Positions 30,823 to 38,803 are shown, numbered from the stretch's first letter. The stretch: DNA of 44,907 nucleotides from DASWVC01 sp036401335 (GCA_036401335.1 DASWVC010000334.1:1-44907), one strand, 5' to 3'. Program-made: numbers and translations. The notes: generated by a model from the letters alone, not told the origin.

Positions 30823-31572
30823 TCAGCCCCGCCCGAGGTGGCTCGCCGCCATCACCTGGTACCGCCGGTCCTGCGCATCGATCGGCTTCAATCCGGACAC
30901 TTTTTGCCATTGTTCCCGGGCCAGCGGCCGGTCGCCCAGCGCTTCCAGCACTTTGGCGTATTCGGCATGGTGAATGATGCGATCGGGCGCAAGTGCAATG
31001 GCTTTCTTGAAATCGGCAAGGGATTCCTCCTTCGATGCAGCCGGGAATTGGCCGTAAACCACCTCGGCCAGACCGCGCATCAGGGGATTAATGGTGGCCA
31101 TCGAGAAATTCCACCGCGCCAGGATCAGGTAACCAAAGTCACTGTTCGGGTCAAGCGCCAGGCCCCGGACAGCTTCGGCATGGACCTTTTTGGAATATTC
31201 AATGCGTGCCCGGGCGTCGACGTAATCGATGATTTTGCCGTAAGCGGCCGCCAACCCAATCCGCAGTTGAGCGTCGTTCGGCAGTTGCTGAACGGCTTCT
31301 TCGCCCAGTTTAACCGCCAACTCGGCGTATTTCCTGGATTCCGCAGGGTTGCCGGCATCCTCAATCTTGCGCGTGTACAGGCGGCTTAACCGCTTAAGAA
31401 TTTGCGGATCTTCCTGCGCGGGGCCGGTCGCCTGCTTGAGAATTTGCAGGGCTTCGTCGTTATCCCCCGACATTTCCGCTTGATCGGCCCGTGCGATCAA
31501 TTGGGTAACTTCGTCAGCCCGTCCGATGCTGGTGACAGCGAGCCAGAACAGCAATACGTATAGGTGCTTCAT
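30823..31572 (-). CDS. RMDN-like TPR protein, exported (paralogue 1)
   Basis: A 249-residue protein with a signal peptide (MKHLYVLLFWLAVTSIGRA) and a helical TPR-like body. The segment FGYLILARWNFSMATINPLM, followed by RGLAEVVYGQFPAASKEESL (about residues 143-182), resembles the core W-C-F/WNF element of the eukaryotic regulator-of-microtubule-dynamics (RMDN/FAM82) family, in which repeated helices mediate lipid and protein binding. Function in bacteria unknown. It is clearly related to the gene at 32785-33537, at roughly half identity by eye. The DUF423 gene is divergent, with 24 bases between the start codons. Confidence 0.7.
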   Translation of the reverse strand: MKHLYVLLFWLAVTSIGRADEVTQLIARADQAEMSGDNDEALQILKQATGPAQEDPQILKRLSRLYTRKIEDAGNPAESRKYAELAVKLGEEAVQQLPNDAQLRIGLAAAYGKIIDYVDARARIEYSKKVHAEAVRGLALDPNSDFGYLILARWNFSMATINPLMRGLAEVVYGQFPAASKEESLADFKKAIALAPDRIIHHAEYAKVLEALGDRPLAREQWQKVSGLKPIDAQDRRYQVMAASHLGRG

Positions 31573-31596
31573 GAACTTTCCGGATGGCAACTCCTG

Positions 31597-31959
31597 ATGA
31601 TGAACATTCCTTTAGCAAAAAAATTAACGGCTGCACTCGGCTTTTCTGGAGTGTTATTTGGTGCTTTCGGCGCGCATGCGTTGCGGTCGCTTCTGGAAGG
31701 AGCAGGCGCCATGCCGATCTGGCAGACTGCTGTGCAATACCATTTGATCCATGCGGTCGCGCTTCTTCCGGTCGTTGGGCGGCCATCGGTGTCGCGGCTT
31801 ACGTTCTGGAGTTTTTTCCTGGGTGTTTTGATCTTTTCTGGTTCCCTTTACCTGTTGGCCCTAACCGGGGCGCGCTGGCTCGGGGCTGTTACGCCATTGG
31901 GTGGGCTGGGGATGCTGTTGGGTTGGCTTTCCCTAGCGTTCAGGCGGCCGGGAGAATGA
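31597..31959 (+). CDS. DUF423 family membrane protein
   Basis: A 120-residue integral membrane protein with four helices (about 10-28, 43-59, 66-86, 92-112). The signature LGFSGVLFGAFGAHALRSLL (about residues 11-30) and the QTAVQYHLIHAVALL segment are the family hallmark. DUF423 proteins are small transporter-like membrane proteins of unknown role. The ATG at 31597 (or the next one at 31600) fits the family length. Confidence 0.85.
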   Translation: MMNIPLAKKLTAALGFSGVLFGAFGAHALRSLLEGAGAMPIWQTAVQYHLIHAVALLPVVGRPSVSRLTFWSFFLGVLIFSGSLYLLALTGARWLGAVTPLGGLGMLLGWLSLAFRRPGE

Positions 31960-32058
31960 TAGGACGTTTTTTCCGGTCGGCGGCTGAGGCCGGACCTGGC
32001 AGGTGCTGCCGCTGGTGAGGTTCCTTGCTTGAGCGACGGCCGTTGCTACTGTCCCAGG

Positions 32059-32631
32059 GTGAGTGAGTTGCCGGCAGGAGGCTATTTGGTAGCGCCTGAG
32101 AGCTACTTAACGGGCGAACGGCTGGGCGAAACCAAGCACGAATACCTGGCCGGCGTGATCTACGCAATGGCTGGCACGACGGTCAACCACGATCGGATTG
32201 CGGGGAACATCTACCGCGAGTTAAGTAATCAACTCCGCGGGAATTCATGCGAACCTTTTACGTCCGACGTTAAAGTACGGGCGGAGTCGGCGGGGGCCCT
32301 CTTTTACTATTACCCGGACGTGACGGTGGATTGTTCCAACGCGCAAGGCAGCTCGCTGTTTGCCGAACAGCCGCGCGCCATTTTCGAGGTGATGTCGCCC
32401 GAGATGGCGCGCATCGATCGAGGGGAGAAACTCCGCAACTACCAAGCCTTGCCTTCGCTGCAACACTACCTGCTCGTCGACCAGTTTCACCGTTTCGTAA
32501 CCGTTTACCGGAAACATCCCGATGGGTGCTGGACATGCGTCCTCCTGGAAGGTGAGGCGAGCTTGGATTTGCCTGACCTGGGCTGCCGGTTGTCCCTGAC
32601 GGCGATCTACGAACGGACCGGCGTGCGGTGA
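32059..32631 (+). CDS. Uma2 family nuclease-fold protein
   Basis: The 190-residue protein has the Uma2 (DUF820) restriction-enzyme-like fold: LGETKHEYLAGVIYAMAGTT (about residues 22-41), PDVTVDC (about 91-97), and AIFEVMSPEMARIDRGEKLR (about 112-131) with the D, E and K metal residues. Proteins of this family occur in many copies in bacteria with complex genomes, with unclear function and often transposon-like spread. The start is a GTG (VSELPAGGYLV), chosen as the first in-frame start after a weak purine-rich region. A TTG at 32029 would extend it by ten residues. Confidence 0.85.
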   Translation: MSELPAGGYLVAPESYLTGERLGETKHEYLAGVIYAMAGTTVNHDRIAGNIYRELSNQLRGNSCEPFTSDVKVRAESAGALFYYYPDVTVDCSNAQGSSLFAEQPRAIFEVMSPEMARIDRGEKLRNYQALPSLQHYLLVDQFHRFVTVYRKHPDGCWTCVLLEGEASLDLPDLGCRLSLTAIYERTGVR

Positions 32632-32675
32632 CCGCATGCGGACCCATGGGTGAAGGCTGGCTCCGGGCGCGGAAG

Positions 32676-32715
32676 CAGGGCGCTTGAGGACAAGCCCCCC
32701 TTAGCTCCCCTACCG
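32676..32715 (-). repeat. Partial copy of an intergenic repeat
   Basis: Its reverse complement shares GGTAGGGGAGCT, then CTTGTCC(T/C)CAAGCGC, with the sequence at 30639-30662. It is therefore an inverted relative of the left part of the repeat region after the glycosylase-labelled gene. Only that part is conserved. Confidence 0.4.
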
Positions 32716-32784
32716 GACAACCCCGATACCTTGGTCGACGACCGCCGACCCTACCGAATCCAGGAAGCGCTCCCGGCGTTTGGG

Positions 32785-33537
32785 CTACTTTAACCGGGCG
32801 ATTGCTTCCCGCTGGTAGCCCCGATCTTCCGCGTCCTGGGCAGGGAGTTGGAGGACCTTGCGCCATTCCGCGTTGGCCTCGGCGGTGCGATTGCTCTTCC
32901 CCAACGCCCTTGCGTATTCGGCATGGTAGCCGATTTGGTCGGGCGCAGACGCGATGGCTTTGCGGAAATATTCAAACGATTGCTCTCTCGAGGCAGGTGG
33001 AAGCTGCCCATAGAGCACTTGGGCGATCCCGGCCAGGATGGGGTTCAAGGTCGCCATTTCAAAGTTCCACCGGGCCAGGACCTCGTAGCCGTCGCCAAGC
33101 TTCGGATTCAATTGGATGGCGCGCTCGGCCTCAGTTTGCACGTGTTTGGAATACTCCATTTTGGTCCGATTATCGACGTAGTCCGCCATTTGTCCGTAAG
33201 CGATGGCCAAGGCAAGGTGCGCGTCGCCGTCCGTGGGCGCTTTGGCGACCGCGGCTTGGCCGTAAGCGAGGGCCTGCCGGGCCAGCGCTCTTTTTTTCCG
33301 CGTGTCAGGCACGAGGTCGATCTGGTCGGCGTAAACCCGCGAGAGCCGGCGGGCGACGGCCGGGTTACCGGGGGAGGCGCGATCCAGCGTTTCAAGCAGT
33401 TCCGCCGCCTGCACGGGTTGGCCACCGTCCTCCAGCTTATCGGCGCGCGCCAAGGCACCCGAAAGGTCATCGGCCTGAAGCACGGACCAGGGAAGGAGGA
33501 GTGCGGCAAAAACACCAAAGCACAGAAAAGGTCGCAT
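32785..33537 (-). CDS. RMDN-like TPR protein, exported (paralogue 2)
   Basis: A 250-residue paralogue of the protein at 30823-31572. Signal peptide MRPFLCFGVFAALLLPWSVL precedes the mature part. The element DGYEVLARWNFEMATLNPIL followed by AGIAQVLYGQLPPASREQSF (about residues 145-184) is even closer to RMDN/FAM82 than paralogue 1, with the aromatic R-W-N/C-F motif and the P-P-x-A spacing. The rest is a row of TPR-like helix pairs (ARRLSRVYADQIDLVPDTRK; HLALAIAYGQMADYVDNRTK). Start chosen at the signal peptide, since the frame extends to 33621. The gene is on the strand opposite to the Uma2 gene and downstream of the CPD photolyase, with the same orientation. Confidence 0.75.
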   Translation of the reverse strand: MRPFLCFGVFAALLLPWSVLQADDLSGALARADKLEDGGQPVQAAELLETLDRASPGNPAVARRLSRVYADQIDLVPDTRKKRALARQALAYGQAAVAKAPTDGDAHLALAIAYGQMADYVDNRTKMEYSKHVQTEAERAIQLNPKLGDGYEVLARWNFEMATLNPILAGIAQVLYGQLPPASREQSFEYFRKAIASAPDQIGYHAEYARALGKSNRTAEANAEWRKVLQLPAQDAEDRGYQREAIARLK

Positions 33538-33695
33538 AGGTAAACGGTGCGGATCGGGCAGAAAGGCACATGAACCCAATCGGCGGTGGGTATATTTAGC
33601 CAAGAAATGAAGGGCGGCCAAGGCCGGGTTTCCTCAACTGGGGCGGTGCCGTCCCGGGGAAGCGCCAAGACTTTGGAGCGAGGCTGCTTGCCCTG

Positions 33696-35135
33696 CTACT
33701 TTGAGGCGAGCCGGCCGGCGGTGCCTGCCGGCAAGGGCTCGCCGGCGGCCCGCTTGGCTTCGTTGAAGCGCTCCAATGTTTCCTCCCGTTCCCGGGCATG
33801 GTCAACCATCGGCACAGGGTAGTTGCGCGCCAACGGCGTCGACGAAGGCTTTATTAAATCGGCCGGCCGAACATCCCGCAGTTCGGGAACCCACTGCTTG
33901 ATGTACAACCCCTCCGGATCGTAGGTCTTGGTCTGGTTCCACGGGTTCTGGATGCGAAAGTAAGGCGATGCGTCCGCGCCTGTTCCTGCGCTCCATTGCC
34001 AACCTCCGTTGTTGGACGCGATATCGCCATCGATCAGTTTCTGGCTGAAAAACTTCTCACCTTGCCTCCAATGAAGGTGCAGGTCCTTGGTCAAGAACAT
34101 CGCCGTAATCATCCGGAGCCGATTGTGCATGAAACCGGTGGCCTGTAACTCCCGCATGCCTGCATCGACGAGGGGAAAACCGGTCGTGCCCTCGCACCAC
34201 CGCCGGAAGAAGCCTTCATTCTGGTCCCAACGCAGGTGCTCGAACTGATCCGAAAAGTTACGATGCAGCACCTCCGGGTGGTGCCAGAGGATTTGCATGT
34301 AAAATTCACGCCAGACAATTTCGTTCATGAACGTCTCAACGCTTCGTCGCTCGGTGCCGTTGGCGACCCGTGCGGCCTCATCGGCTGCTGCAAACACCTG
34401 CCGGGGCGAAAGGGTTCCCCACCGCAGGTCTTGTGACAGGCGCGAGTTGACGGGATCGCCCGGCAGGTTGCGCCGCTCGGCGTACTCAAAAACCGGCCCG
34501 CTGAAAAGGCGCTTCAATCGCGTGCGCGCCGCCCGCTCGCCCGGTTCAATGATCTTCGCTTCCGGGCTGAGTTGCCAGTGCGCCAGCGTGGGGACGTCCT
34601 CGCTGCGGATCAAGGGTGGCGTGGTTAACCGACTCACCTTCGGCAAAACGGGCGGACGCGGGAGTTCACGCCAAGCCCGGGCGTATGGAGTAAAAACGCG
34701 AAACGGTTGGCCGGACTGGGTCAGGACGGCATCCGGGGCATGGATGGTAACGTCTTGAAAGGACCGGAACTCCACGCCCCAGGCTTTCGCGTCCTGGATC
34801 AGGCGCTTTTCCAATTCCACATCATACGGGTCAATCCCACGGTTCGTGTAAATGGCTTGAGCACCGGATTCATTGACCAGTCGGTTCAACTCAGATTCCG
34901 GTTCCCCGAAGCGGATGACCAGACGGCCGCCCAATGCCGCCAGGTTCCTGGCCAGGGCCTCCAGGCACCCGCATAAAAACTCCTGCCGGCTCGGTCCCGT
35001 CCACGGGTGCGTCTTTTTCCAGGTGGAAACGATGTACACTGGAATGACTTCTTCTGCGTCATTACAAGCGTGGTAGAGGGCGGTATTGTCTGAAACCCGC
35101 AGGTCGCGACGGAACCAGTGAATCACGCGTTTCAT
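33696..35135 (-). CDS. phrB: Deoxyribodipyrimidine photolyase (class I CPD)
   Basis: The 479-residue enzyme repairs cyclobutane pyrimidine dimers with blue light. The N-terminal antenna domain starts KRVIHWFRRDLRVSDNTALY (about residues 2-21), and the C-terminal FAD domain contains WREFYMQILWHHPEVLHRNF (about 281-300), PLVDAGMRELQATGFMHNRL (about 327-346) and WQWSAGTGADASPYFRIQNP (about 379-398), all family hallmarks. It differs from the iron-sulfur photolyase at 6.0-7.6 kb. It is transcribed away from rplM, whose promoter is in the 121 bases between them. Light exposure of the host is implied. Confidence 0.95.
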   Translation of the reverse strand: MKRVIHWFRRDLRVSDNTALYHACNDAEEVIPVYIVSTWKKTHPWTGPSRQEFLCGCLEALARNLAALGGRLVIRFGEPESELNRLVNESGAQAIYTNRGIDPYDVELEKRLIQDAKAWGVEFRSFQDVTIHAPDAVLTQSGQPFRVFTPYARAWRELPRPPVLPKVSRLTTPPLIRSEDVPTLAHWQLSPEAKIIEPGERAARTRLKRLFSGPVFEYAERRNLPGDPVNSRLSQDLRWGTLSPRQVFAAADEAARVANGTERRSVETFMNEIVWREFYMQILWHHPEVLHRNFSDQFEHLRWDQNEGFFRRWCEGTTGFPLVDAGMRELQATGFMHNRLRMITAMFLTKDLHLHWRQGEKFFSQKLIDGDIASNNGGWQWSAGTGADASPYFRIQNPWNQTKTYDPEGLYIKQWVPELRDVRPADLIKPSSTPLARNYPVPMVDHAREREETLERFNEAKRAAGEPLPAGTAGRLASK

Positions 35136-35198
35136 GTGTAGCCGTTACGTGCGGGTAAGCCGAATGGTTGTGGGGAGCATCGATTCTGGACAAACGGG

Positions 35199-35227
35199 TT
35201 GACGCCGTTTCAAGCCGACGGTACTTT
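35199..35227 (+). promoter_or_regulatory. Promoter of rplM-rpsI
   Basis: TTGACG (35199-35204) and TACTTT (35222-35227) are 17 bases apart, 29 bases before the rplM start. Good match to sigma-70 consensus. The leader is therefore short, and no clear ribosome site is seen. Confidence 0.55.
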
Positions 35228-35256
35228 TCCCGCTCTTTTTCGGGACACATTCATTC

Positions 35257-35682
35257 ATGAAGACGTATTCAGCCAAGGCGAGCGAGATTGAGCACAAATG
35301 GTACCTGGTGGACGCCAAGGACCAGCCGCTCGGCCGGGTTGCCGTTAAAGTAGCCAACTTGTTGCGGGGAAAAAACAAAGTGGTTTTTACGCCCCATGTG
35401 GATACGGGTGACTTTGTGGTGGTGATTAACGCGGAGAAGGTCCGGTTGACCGGCAAAAAAGAACTCCAGAAGGTCTACACCAGCTTTTCGGGGTATGTAG
35501 GCGGTCACAAGTCGGAGACAGTCCAACAGCGTCGTCAACGCCGGCCGGAACTTCTGGTCGAGCATGCCGTTAAAGGCATGATCCCCCACACCCGGCTCGG
35601 TCGTCGCATTTTCACAAAGCTTAAAGTATACAAGGGCGAGGAACATCCTCACGCCGCGCAGCAACCGATCCCGGCCAACTAA
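35257..35682 (+). CDS. rplM: 50S ribosomal protein L13
   Basis: The 141-residue protein has the L13 blocks KWYLVDAKDQPLGRVAVKVA (about residues 14-33), LLRGKNKVVFTPHVDTGDFV (about 36-55), NAEKVRLTGKKEL (about 59-71) and AVKGMIPHTRLGRRIFTKLK VY (about 107-128). It assembles early in the large subunit. It precedes rpsI by twelve bases, the conserved rplM-rpsI pair. No good ribosome site precedes its start (only GGGA 11 bases upstream). Confidence 0.96.
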   Translation: MKTYSAKASEIEHKWYLVDAKDQPLGRVAVKVANLLRGKNKVVFTPHVDTGDFVVVINAEKVRLTGKKELQKVYTSFSGYVGGHKSETVQQRRQRRPELLVEHAVKGMIPHTRLGRRIFTKLKVYKGEEHPHAAQQPIPAN

Positions 35683-35694
35683 GAATTCTTGTTT

Positions 35695-36084
35695 ATGCCT
35701 GAAGTTTATGCCGCCACTGGCCGTCGTAAAACCGCTGTAGCCCAGGTTCGCATGGAGCGGGGTACCGGCAAAATCACGGTTAATGGCCGCGCGTTTGAGG
35801 AATATTTTCCGACGCCGTCCTTGCAGCTGACGGTGTTGAAGCCGTTTGAAGTGACGAAGACGACGAATAGCTTTGACATCAAGGTGAAGACCATAGGCGG
35901 CGGGGTGACGGGCCAGGCCGGAGCAGTCCGTCTGGGCATTGCCCGGGCTTTGCTTCAAGTCGATGCGGCCACGCGGCCGCCGTTGAAGGAAGAGGGCCTG
36001 CTCACGCGTGACCCGCGTATGAAGGAACGAAAGAAGTCTGGCCAACCGGGTGCACGCAAGCGGTTCCAGTTCTCGAAACGTTAG
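35695..36084 (+). CDS. rpsI: 30S ribosomal protein S9
   Basis: The 129-residue protein opens with YAATGRRKTAVAQVRMERGT (about residues 5-24) and contains NGRAFEEYF, TIGGGVTGQAGAVRLGIARA and LLTRDPRMKERKKSGQPGAR, then KRFQFSKR at the end, which reaches the ribosomal P-site. All are typical. The ATG at 35695 gives MPEVYAATG. An earlier ATG (35689) adds two residues. It is translated from the same transcript as rplM. Confidence 0.97.
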   Translation: MPEVYAATGRRKTAVAQVRMERGTGKITVNGRAFEEYFPTPSLQLTVLKPFEVTKTTNSFDIKVKTIGGGVTGQAGAVRLGIARALLQVDAATRPPLKEEGLLTRDPRMKERKKSGQPGARKRFQFSKR

Positions 36085-36143
36085 CGGTTAGACTGGGTTG
36101 ATGGGCGGAGGCGCCGGCTCGCGCTTCTTCTGCAGGTAGGCTG

Positions 36144-36183
36144 GCCTTACGGTACCCCTCCGGATTTTAGCGGAAGGTAAGGC
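36144..36183 (+). terminator. Hairpin after rpsI
   Basis: GCCTTAC (36144-36150) pairs with GTAAGGC (36177-36183), with an inner CCG/CGG pair. It lies 60 bases after rpsI and may act as terminator or RNA processing site. There is no clear T-run, so the terminator call is weak. The rest of the 222-base gap to lipA shows nothing else. Confidence 0.35.
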
Positions 36184-36306
36184 TCGGCCTCTTCACGGAC
36201 GGTTTGAGAAACTAAGGTTTGTCTACCGGGATAGGCTGAGCCGGGACAGGCAGTCTACAACCTGCGGTTTGCAAACGGGCAGGCCCATCGGTAGCTTAGG
36301 CGTCTC

Positions 36307-37206
36307 ATGTCGTGTCAGAGAATCGATCCCTCGTTGCACCAAGCGAAGAAGCCTGCGTGGATCAAGGTGCGGTTGCCGAACAACCCCGTCTTTTATTCCA
36401 CAAAGGCCCTCATTTCCGACCTTCGGCTGCACACGGTCTGTGAATCGGCCCAGTGCCCTAACCGTTGGGAATGCTGGAGCCAGGGGACGGCCACTTTCAT
36501 GATCGCCGGCGAGCGTTGCACACGCGCGTGCGGGTTTTGTGCCGTTTCGACAGCCAAACCGTTTGCCCTGGAGCAGGACGAGCCGCAACGGGTGGCGGAA
36601 GCGGTGCAACGCATGAGGCTGAGTCACATTGTGATCACTGCCGTTGCCCGGGATGATTTGTCCGACGGCGGCGCAGACCATTTCGCCCAAACCATTCGCG
36701 CGGTGCGTTTGGCAAATCCTGACCTAGTGATTGAAATCCTGACCCCGGATTTTAAAGGAAAGGAAACGGCCCTGGCCACCGTGTTGGCTGCGCAACCGGA
36801 CATTTTCAATCATAACCTTGAAACGGTAGAGCGTTTGACGCCGCTGGTGCGGTCCCGTGCGAGGTACGGTTTGTCGCTTGACGTGCTACGCCGGGTAAAG
36901 GAGATGGATCCTGCCGTGGTGAGCAAAAGCGGAATCATGCTTGGCCTGGGCGAGACGGAGGAAGAGTTGTTTCAAGCCATGGACGCCCTACGGAAAGCCA
37001 AGGTCCAGGTGTTGACTCTTGGCCAGTACCTGCGCCCGACGCCGGAACACCTTCCGGTGGTTGAGTACATTACCCCTGAGGCTTTTGAGCGGTACAAAGC
37101 AATCGCCGAGGCGAAGGGTTTTGAGTACGTTGCCTCTGGCCCATTGGTGCGGAGTTCTTACCATGCGGCTGATTACCATCCTGTCCGGCGACGTTCGCGT
37201 CAATGA
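36307..37206 (+). CDS. lipA: Lipoyl synthase
   Basis: LipA inserts two sulfurs into octanoyl groups to make lipoate. The 299-residue protein holds the auxiliary [4Fe-4S] motif CESAQCPNRWEC (C-x4-C-x5-C, about residues 45-56) and the radical-SAM motif CTRACGFC (about 71-78), and it ends with the R-S-S-Y segment (RSSYHA) that contacts the auxiliary cluster. The start ATG at 36307 gives the usual length. The last codons overlap the next gene in an ATGA. No lipB is seen in the window. Confidence 0.96.
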   Translation: MSCQRIDPSLHQAKKPAWIKVRLPNNPVFYSTKALISDLRLHTVCESAQCPNRWECWSQGTATFMIAGERCTRACGFCAVSTAKPFALEQDEPQRVAEAVQRMRLSHIVITAVARDDLSDGGADHFAQTIRAVRLANPDLVIEILTPDFKGKETALATVLAAQPDIFNHNLETVERLTPLVRSRARYGLSLDVLRRVKEMDPAVVSKSGIMLGLGETEEELFQAMDALRKAKVQVLTLGQYLRPTPEHLPVVEYITPEAFERYKAIAEAKGFEYVASGPLVRSSYHAADYHPVRRRSRQ

Positions 37207-37913
37207 CGCCGGCGCGAGAGCGATTGCTGGCGCGGACAGGGGCCATCATTCCCGCCTACCGGGAAGCGCCCTTTATCGGTGCGGTTGTGGGGGGATTGAA
37301 GCAGTACATCGATCAGGTCATCGTGGTGGATGACGGTTCGCCGGATGAGACGGCCGACATGGCTGAACGGACGGGCGCGCTGGTGTTGCGGCACAAGCAC
37401 AATCAGGGCAAAGGTGCCGCCATTCAAACCGGCTTACGGGCTTTACTGCGCACCGACGTTGAGCGTTTCTTTCTGCTGGACGGCGATGGCCAGCACGATC
37501 CGCGTGAGATTCCACGGTTTCTGGAAGCAGCAGATTCGTCGAAAGCCGCTCTCGTGGTAGGCAACCGAATGAATGACTTGTCCACAATGCCGGCGATTCG
37601 TCGGTGGACGAACCGGTTCATGTCCTGGCAGATCGGGGCGTTGTGCGGGCAAGAACTTCCCGACAGCCAGTGTGGATTCCGGTTGGTGCACCGGGACCTC
37701 ATTCCGTTGCTCCTGAGGTGCAGCAGCGGGTTTGACTTTGAAACCGAGACCCTGCTGCTCGCTGCCCGGGAGGGGAACCGGATCGAATTTGTGCCGATCC
37801 AAACCATTTACCGGAATGAGACCAGCAAGATCCGGCCGGTTCGGGACACCATCCGCTATTTCAAGCTGATGGCCCGTTATGCCTGGGGCGGGCAGAAGAA
37901 GGTGTCGGAGTAA
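37203..37913 (+). CDS. GT2 glycosyltransferase (dolichyl-phosphate-mannose-synthase-like)
   Basis: The 236-residue GT-A enzyme starts with TGAIIPAYREAPFIGAVVGG (about residues 12-31) and IVVDDGSPDETADMA (about 39-53). The DGDGQHDP segment (about 93-100) has the metal-binding D-x-D, and QCGFRLV (about 154-160) fits the catalytic loop. It has no membrane segment. Relatives transfer mannose, glucose or N-acetylglucosamine to polyprenyl phosphate. The overlap with lipA is four bases, so the two are translated together, although they have no obvious common function. The last codons (KKVSE) overlap the start of a repeat-like stretch. Confidence 0.9.
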   Translation: MTPARERLLARTGAIIPAYREAPFIGAVVGGLKQYIDQVIVVDDGSPDETADMAERTGALVLRHKHNQGKGAAIQTGLRALLRTDVERFFLLDGDGQHDPREIPRFLEAADSSKAALVVGNRMNDLSTMPAIRRWTNRFMSWQIGALCGQELPDSQCGFRLVHRDLIPLLLRCSSGFDFETETLLLAAREGNRIEFVPIQTIYRNETSKIRPVRDTIRYFKLMARYAWGGQKKVSE

Positions 37914-37953
37914 CGGGGTATCGGCGTGGGAGCGGGACCAGGGGGGCCGCTCC

Positions 37954-37980
37954 GGCGGCGAAGGGATTCGCCGCCCTACC
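37954..37980 (+). repeat. Dispersed palindromic repeat, copy 3 (best copy)
   Basis: Perfect palindrome GGCGGCGAA-GGGA-TTCGCCGCC followed by CTACC, 40 bases after the glycosyltransferase stop. It could form a strong hairpin at the end of the transcript. Same element as at 23848-23874 and 30690-30716. Confidence 0.65.
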
Positions 37981-37985
37981 AGTCG

Positions 37986-38477
37986 CTAACGTCCCGGGGG
38001 GGATAAAGGCGTGCTGAATTCCTTTTTTAACTGTTCCACGATGGCGGCATTGCCGGCCTGACGCCGCTCCTGGGTTTCTTTCAACAGTTGCTCTTCCATT
38101 TTCCGGCGTTCCTGCTGGTAACGGCGGCGGAAGCGTTCGCGTTGATCTTCGTTCAGCTTCAAACCAGATTTCTGGTAAGCTTCAGCAGTATCTTCATCGC
38201 GCTTTTTTTCCCGCATGCGCTGACGCTGCCGCAGGATCTCGCGCTCCTCCGGTGTGAGGTCTTCCCAGCGATGGTAATTTTGGAGAAACTTCTGCTGCTG
38301 GTCCGGGGAGAGTTGCTCGAACGAATGCCGTAAATCTTCCAGCTTGGCCTGGTTGGCCGTGGGCGATGCAGCCGCCACGGCGGCCAAAGCGGAACCAGCG
38401 GTGGGGGAGGGGCTTTGCCCGTAGCTCACTGCAGTCAGGCAGCCGAGCAGCGCTAGCGAGCCGAGGAATCTAACCAT
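37986..38477 (-). CDS. DUF3106-like exported protein
   Basis: A 163-residue protein with signal peptide MVRFLGSLALLGCLTAVSYG. The segment FEQLSPDQQQKFLQNYHRWEDLTPEEREI (cited in two parts: FEQLSPDQQQKFLQNYHRW, EDLTPEEREI; about residues 53-81) has the L-x-x-N-Y-x-R-W-x-x-L-x-P-E-E-R pattern of DUF3106. The C-terminus is a highly charged helix (Arg, Glu, Gln rich), so it may be extended or coiled-coil. It starts 25 bases before the end of the anti-sigma-like gene upstream and is translated from the same transcript. Role unknown, perhaps periplasmic sensing. Confidence 0.8.
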   Translation of the reverse strand: MVRFLGSLALLGCLTAVSYGQSPSPTAGSALAAVAAASPTANQAKLEDLRHSFEQLSPDQQQKFLQNYHRWEDLTPEEREILRQRQRMREKKRDEDTAEAYQKSGLKLNEDQRERFRRRYQQERRKMEEQLLKETQERRQAGNAAIVEQLKKEFSTPLSPPGR

Positions 38478-38803
38478 GCGGAGGATTCCTCGGAAGCCAT
38501 ATCGTCATCCAGATCGGCAATCACGGCGACGTCGGTCGGATCAGCCGATGAAACCACGATTCGCTGGGGTTCGTTGTGGTGCTGATGCTGGAGGGGAAAC
38601 GCGAACAAGGCGAGGGAAAGCGCAACGGCTCCGGCCGCGGCACCAGGCAGCCCAAAGCTGATCCAGTTGTGCCAGAATCTCCGGCGCCTGGCATCCACCT
38701 GCCGCACGGCCGCAAGCACCTTGGCGGGAAAAAAGGCTGAAGGTTCAACCTGTTTCGCCCTCCCGAGCAAAGCCCACAACTCGTCCTGTTCAGGATCCTT
38801 CAT
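38453..38803 (-). CDS. Anti-sigma-factor-like membrane protein
   Basis: A 116-residue protein with a cytoplasmic N-terminal part (MKDPEQDELWALLGRAKQVE), a single membrane helix (about residues 46-68, WISFGLPGAAAGAVALSLAL) and an acidic outer tail (VIADLDDDMASEESS). This layout is common for anti-sigma or related regulators of sigma-E type factors that are followed by a DUF3106 protein. No zinc-binding motif is seen, and no ECF sigma gene lies upstream in the window, so the call rests on layout only. It overlaps the DUF3106 gene by 25 bases. Confidence 0.5.
   Translation of the reverse strand: MKDPEQDELWALLGRAKQVEPSAFFPAKVLAAVRQVDARRRRFWHNWISFGLPGAAAGAVALSLALFAFPLQHQHHNEPQRIVVSSADPTDVAVIADLDDDMASEESSAWLDSSAR

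Noticed and set aside
33710..33750. Inverted GCCGGC-rich words at the end of the CPD photolyase gene as another copy of the palindromic repeat
   Set aside because: The similarity is weak and the sequence is coding, so it was not counted.
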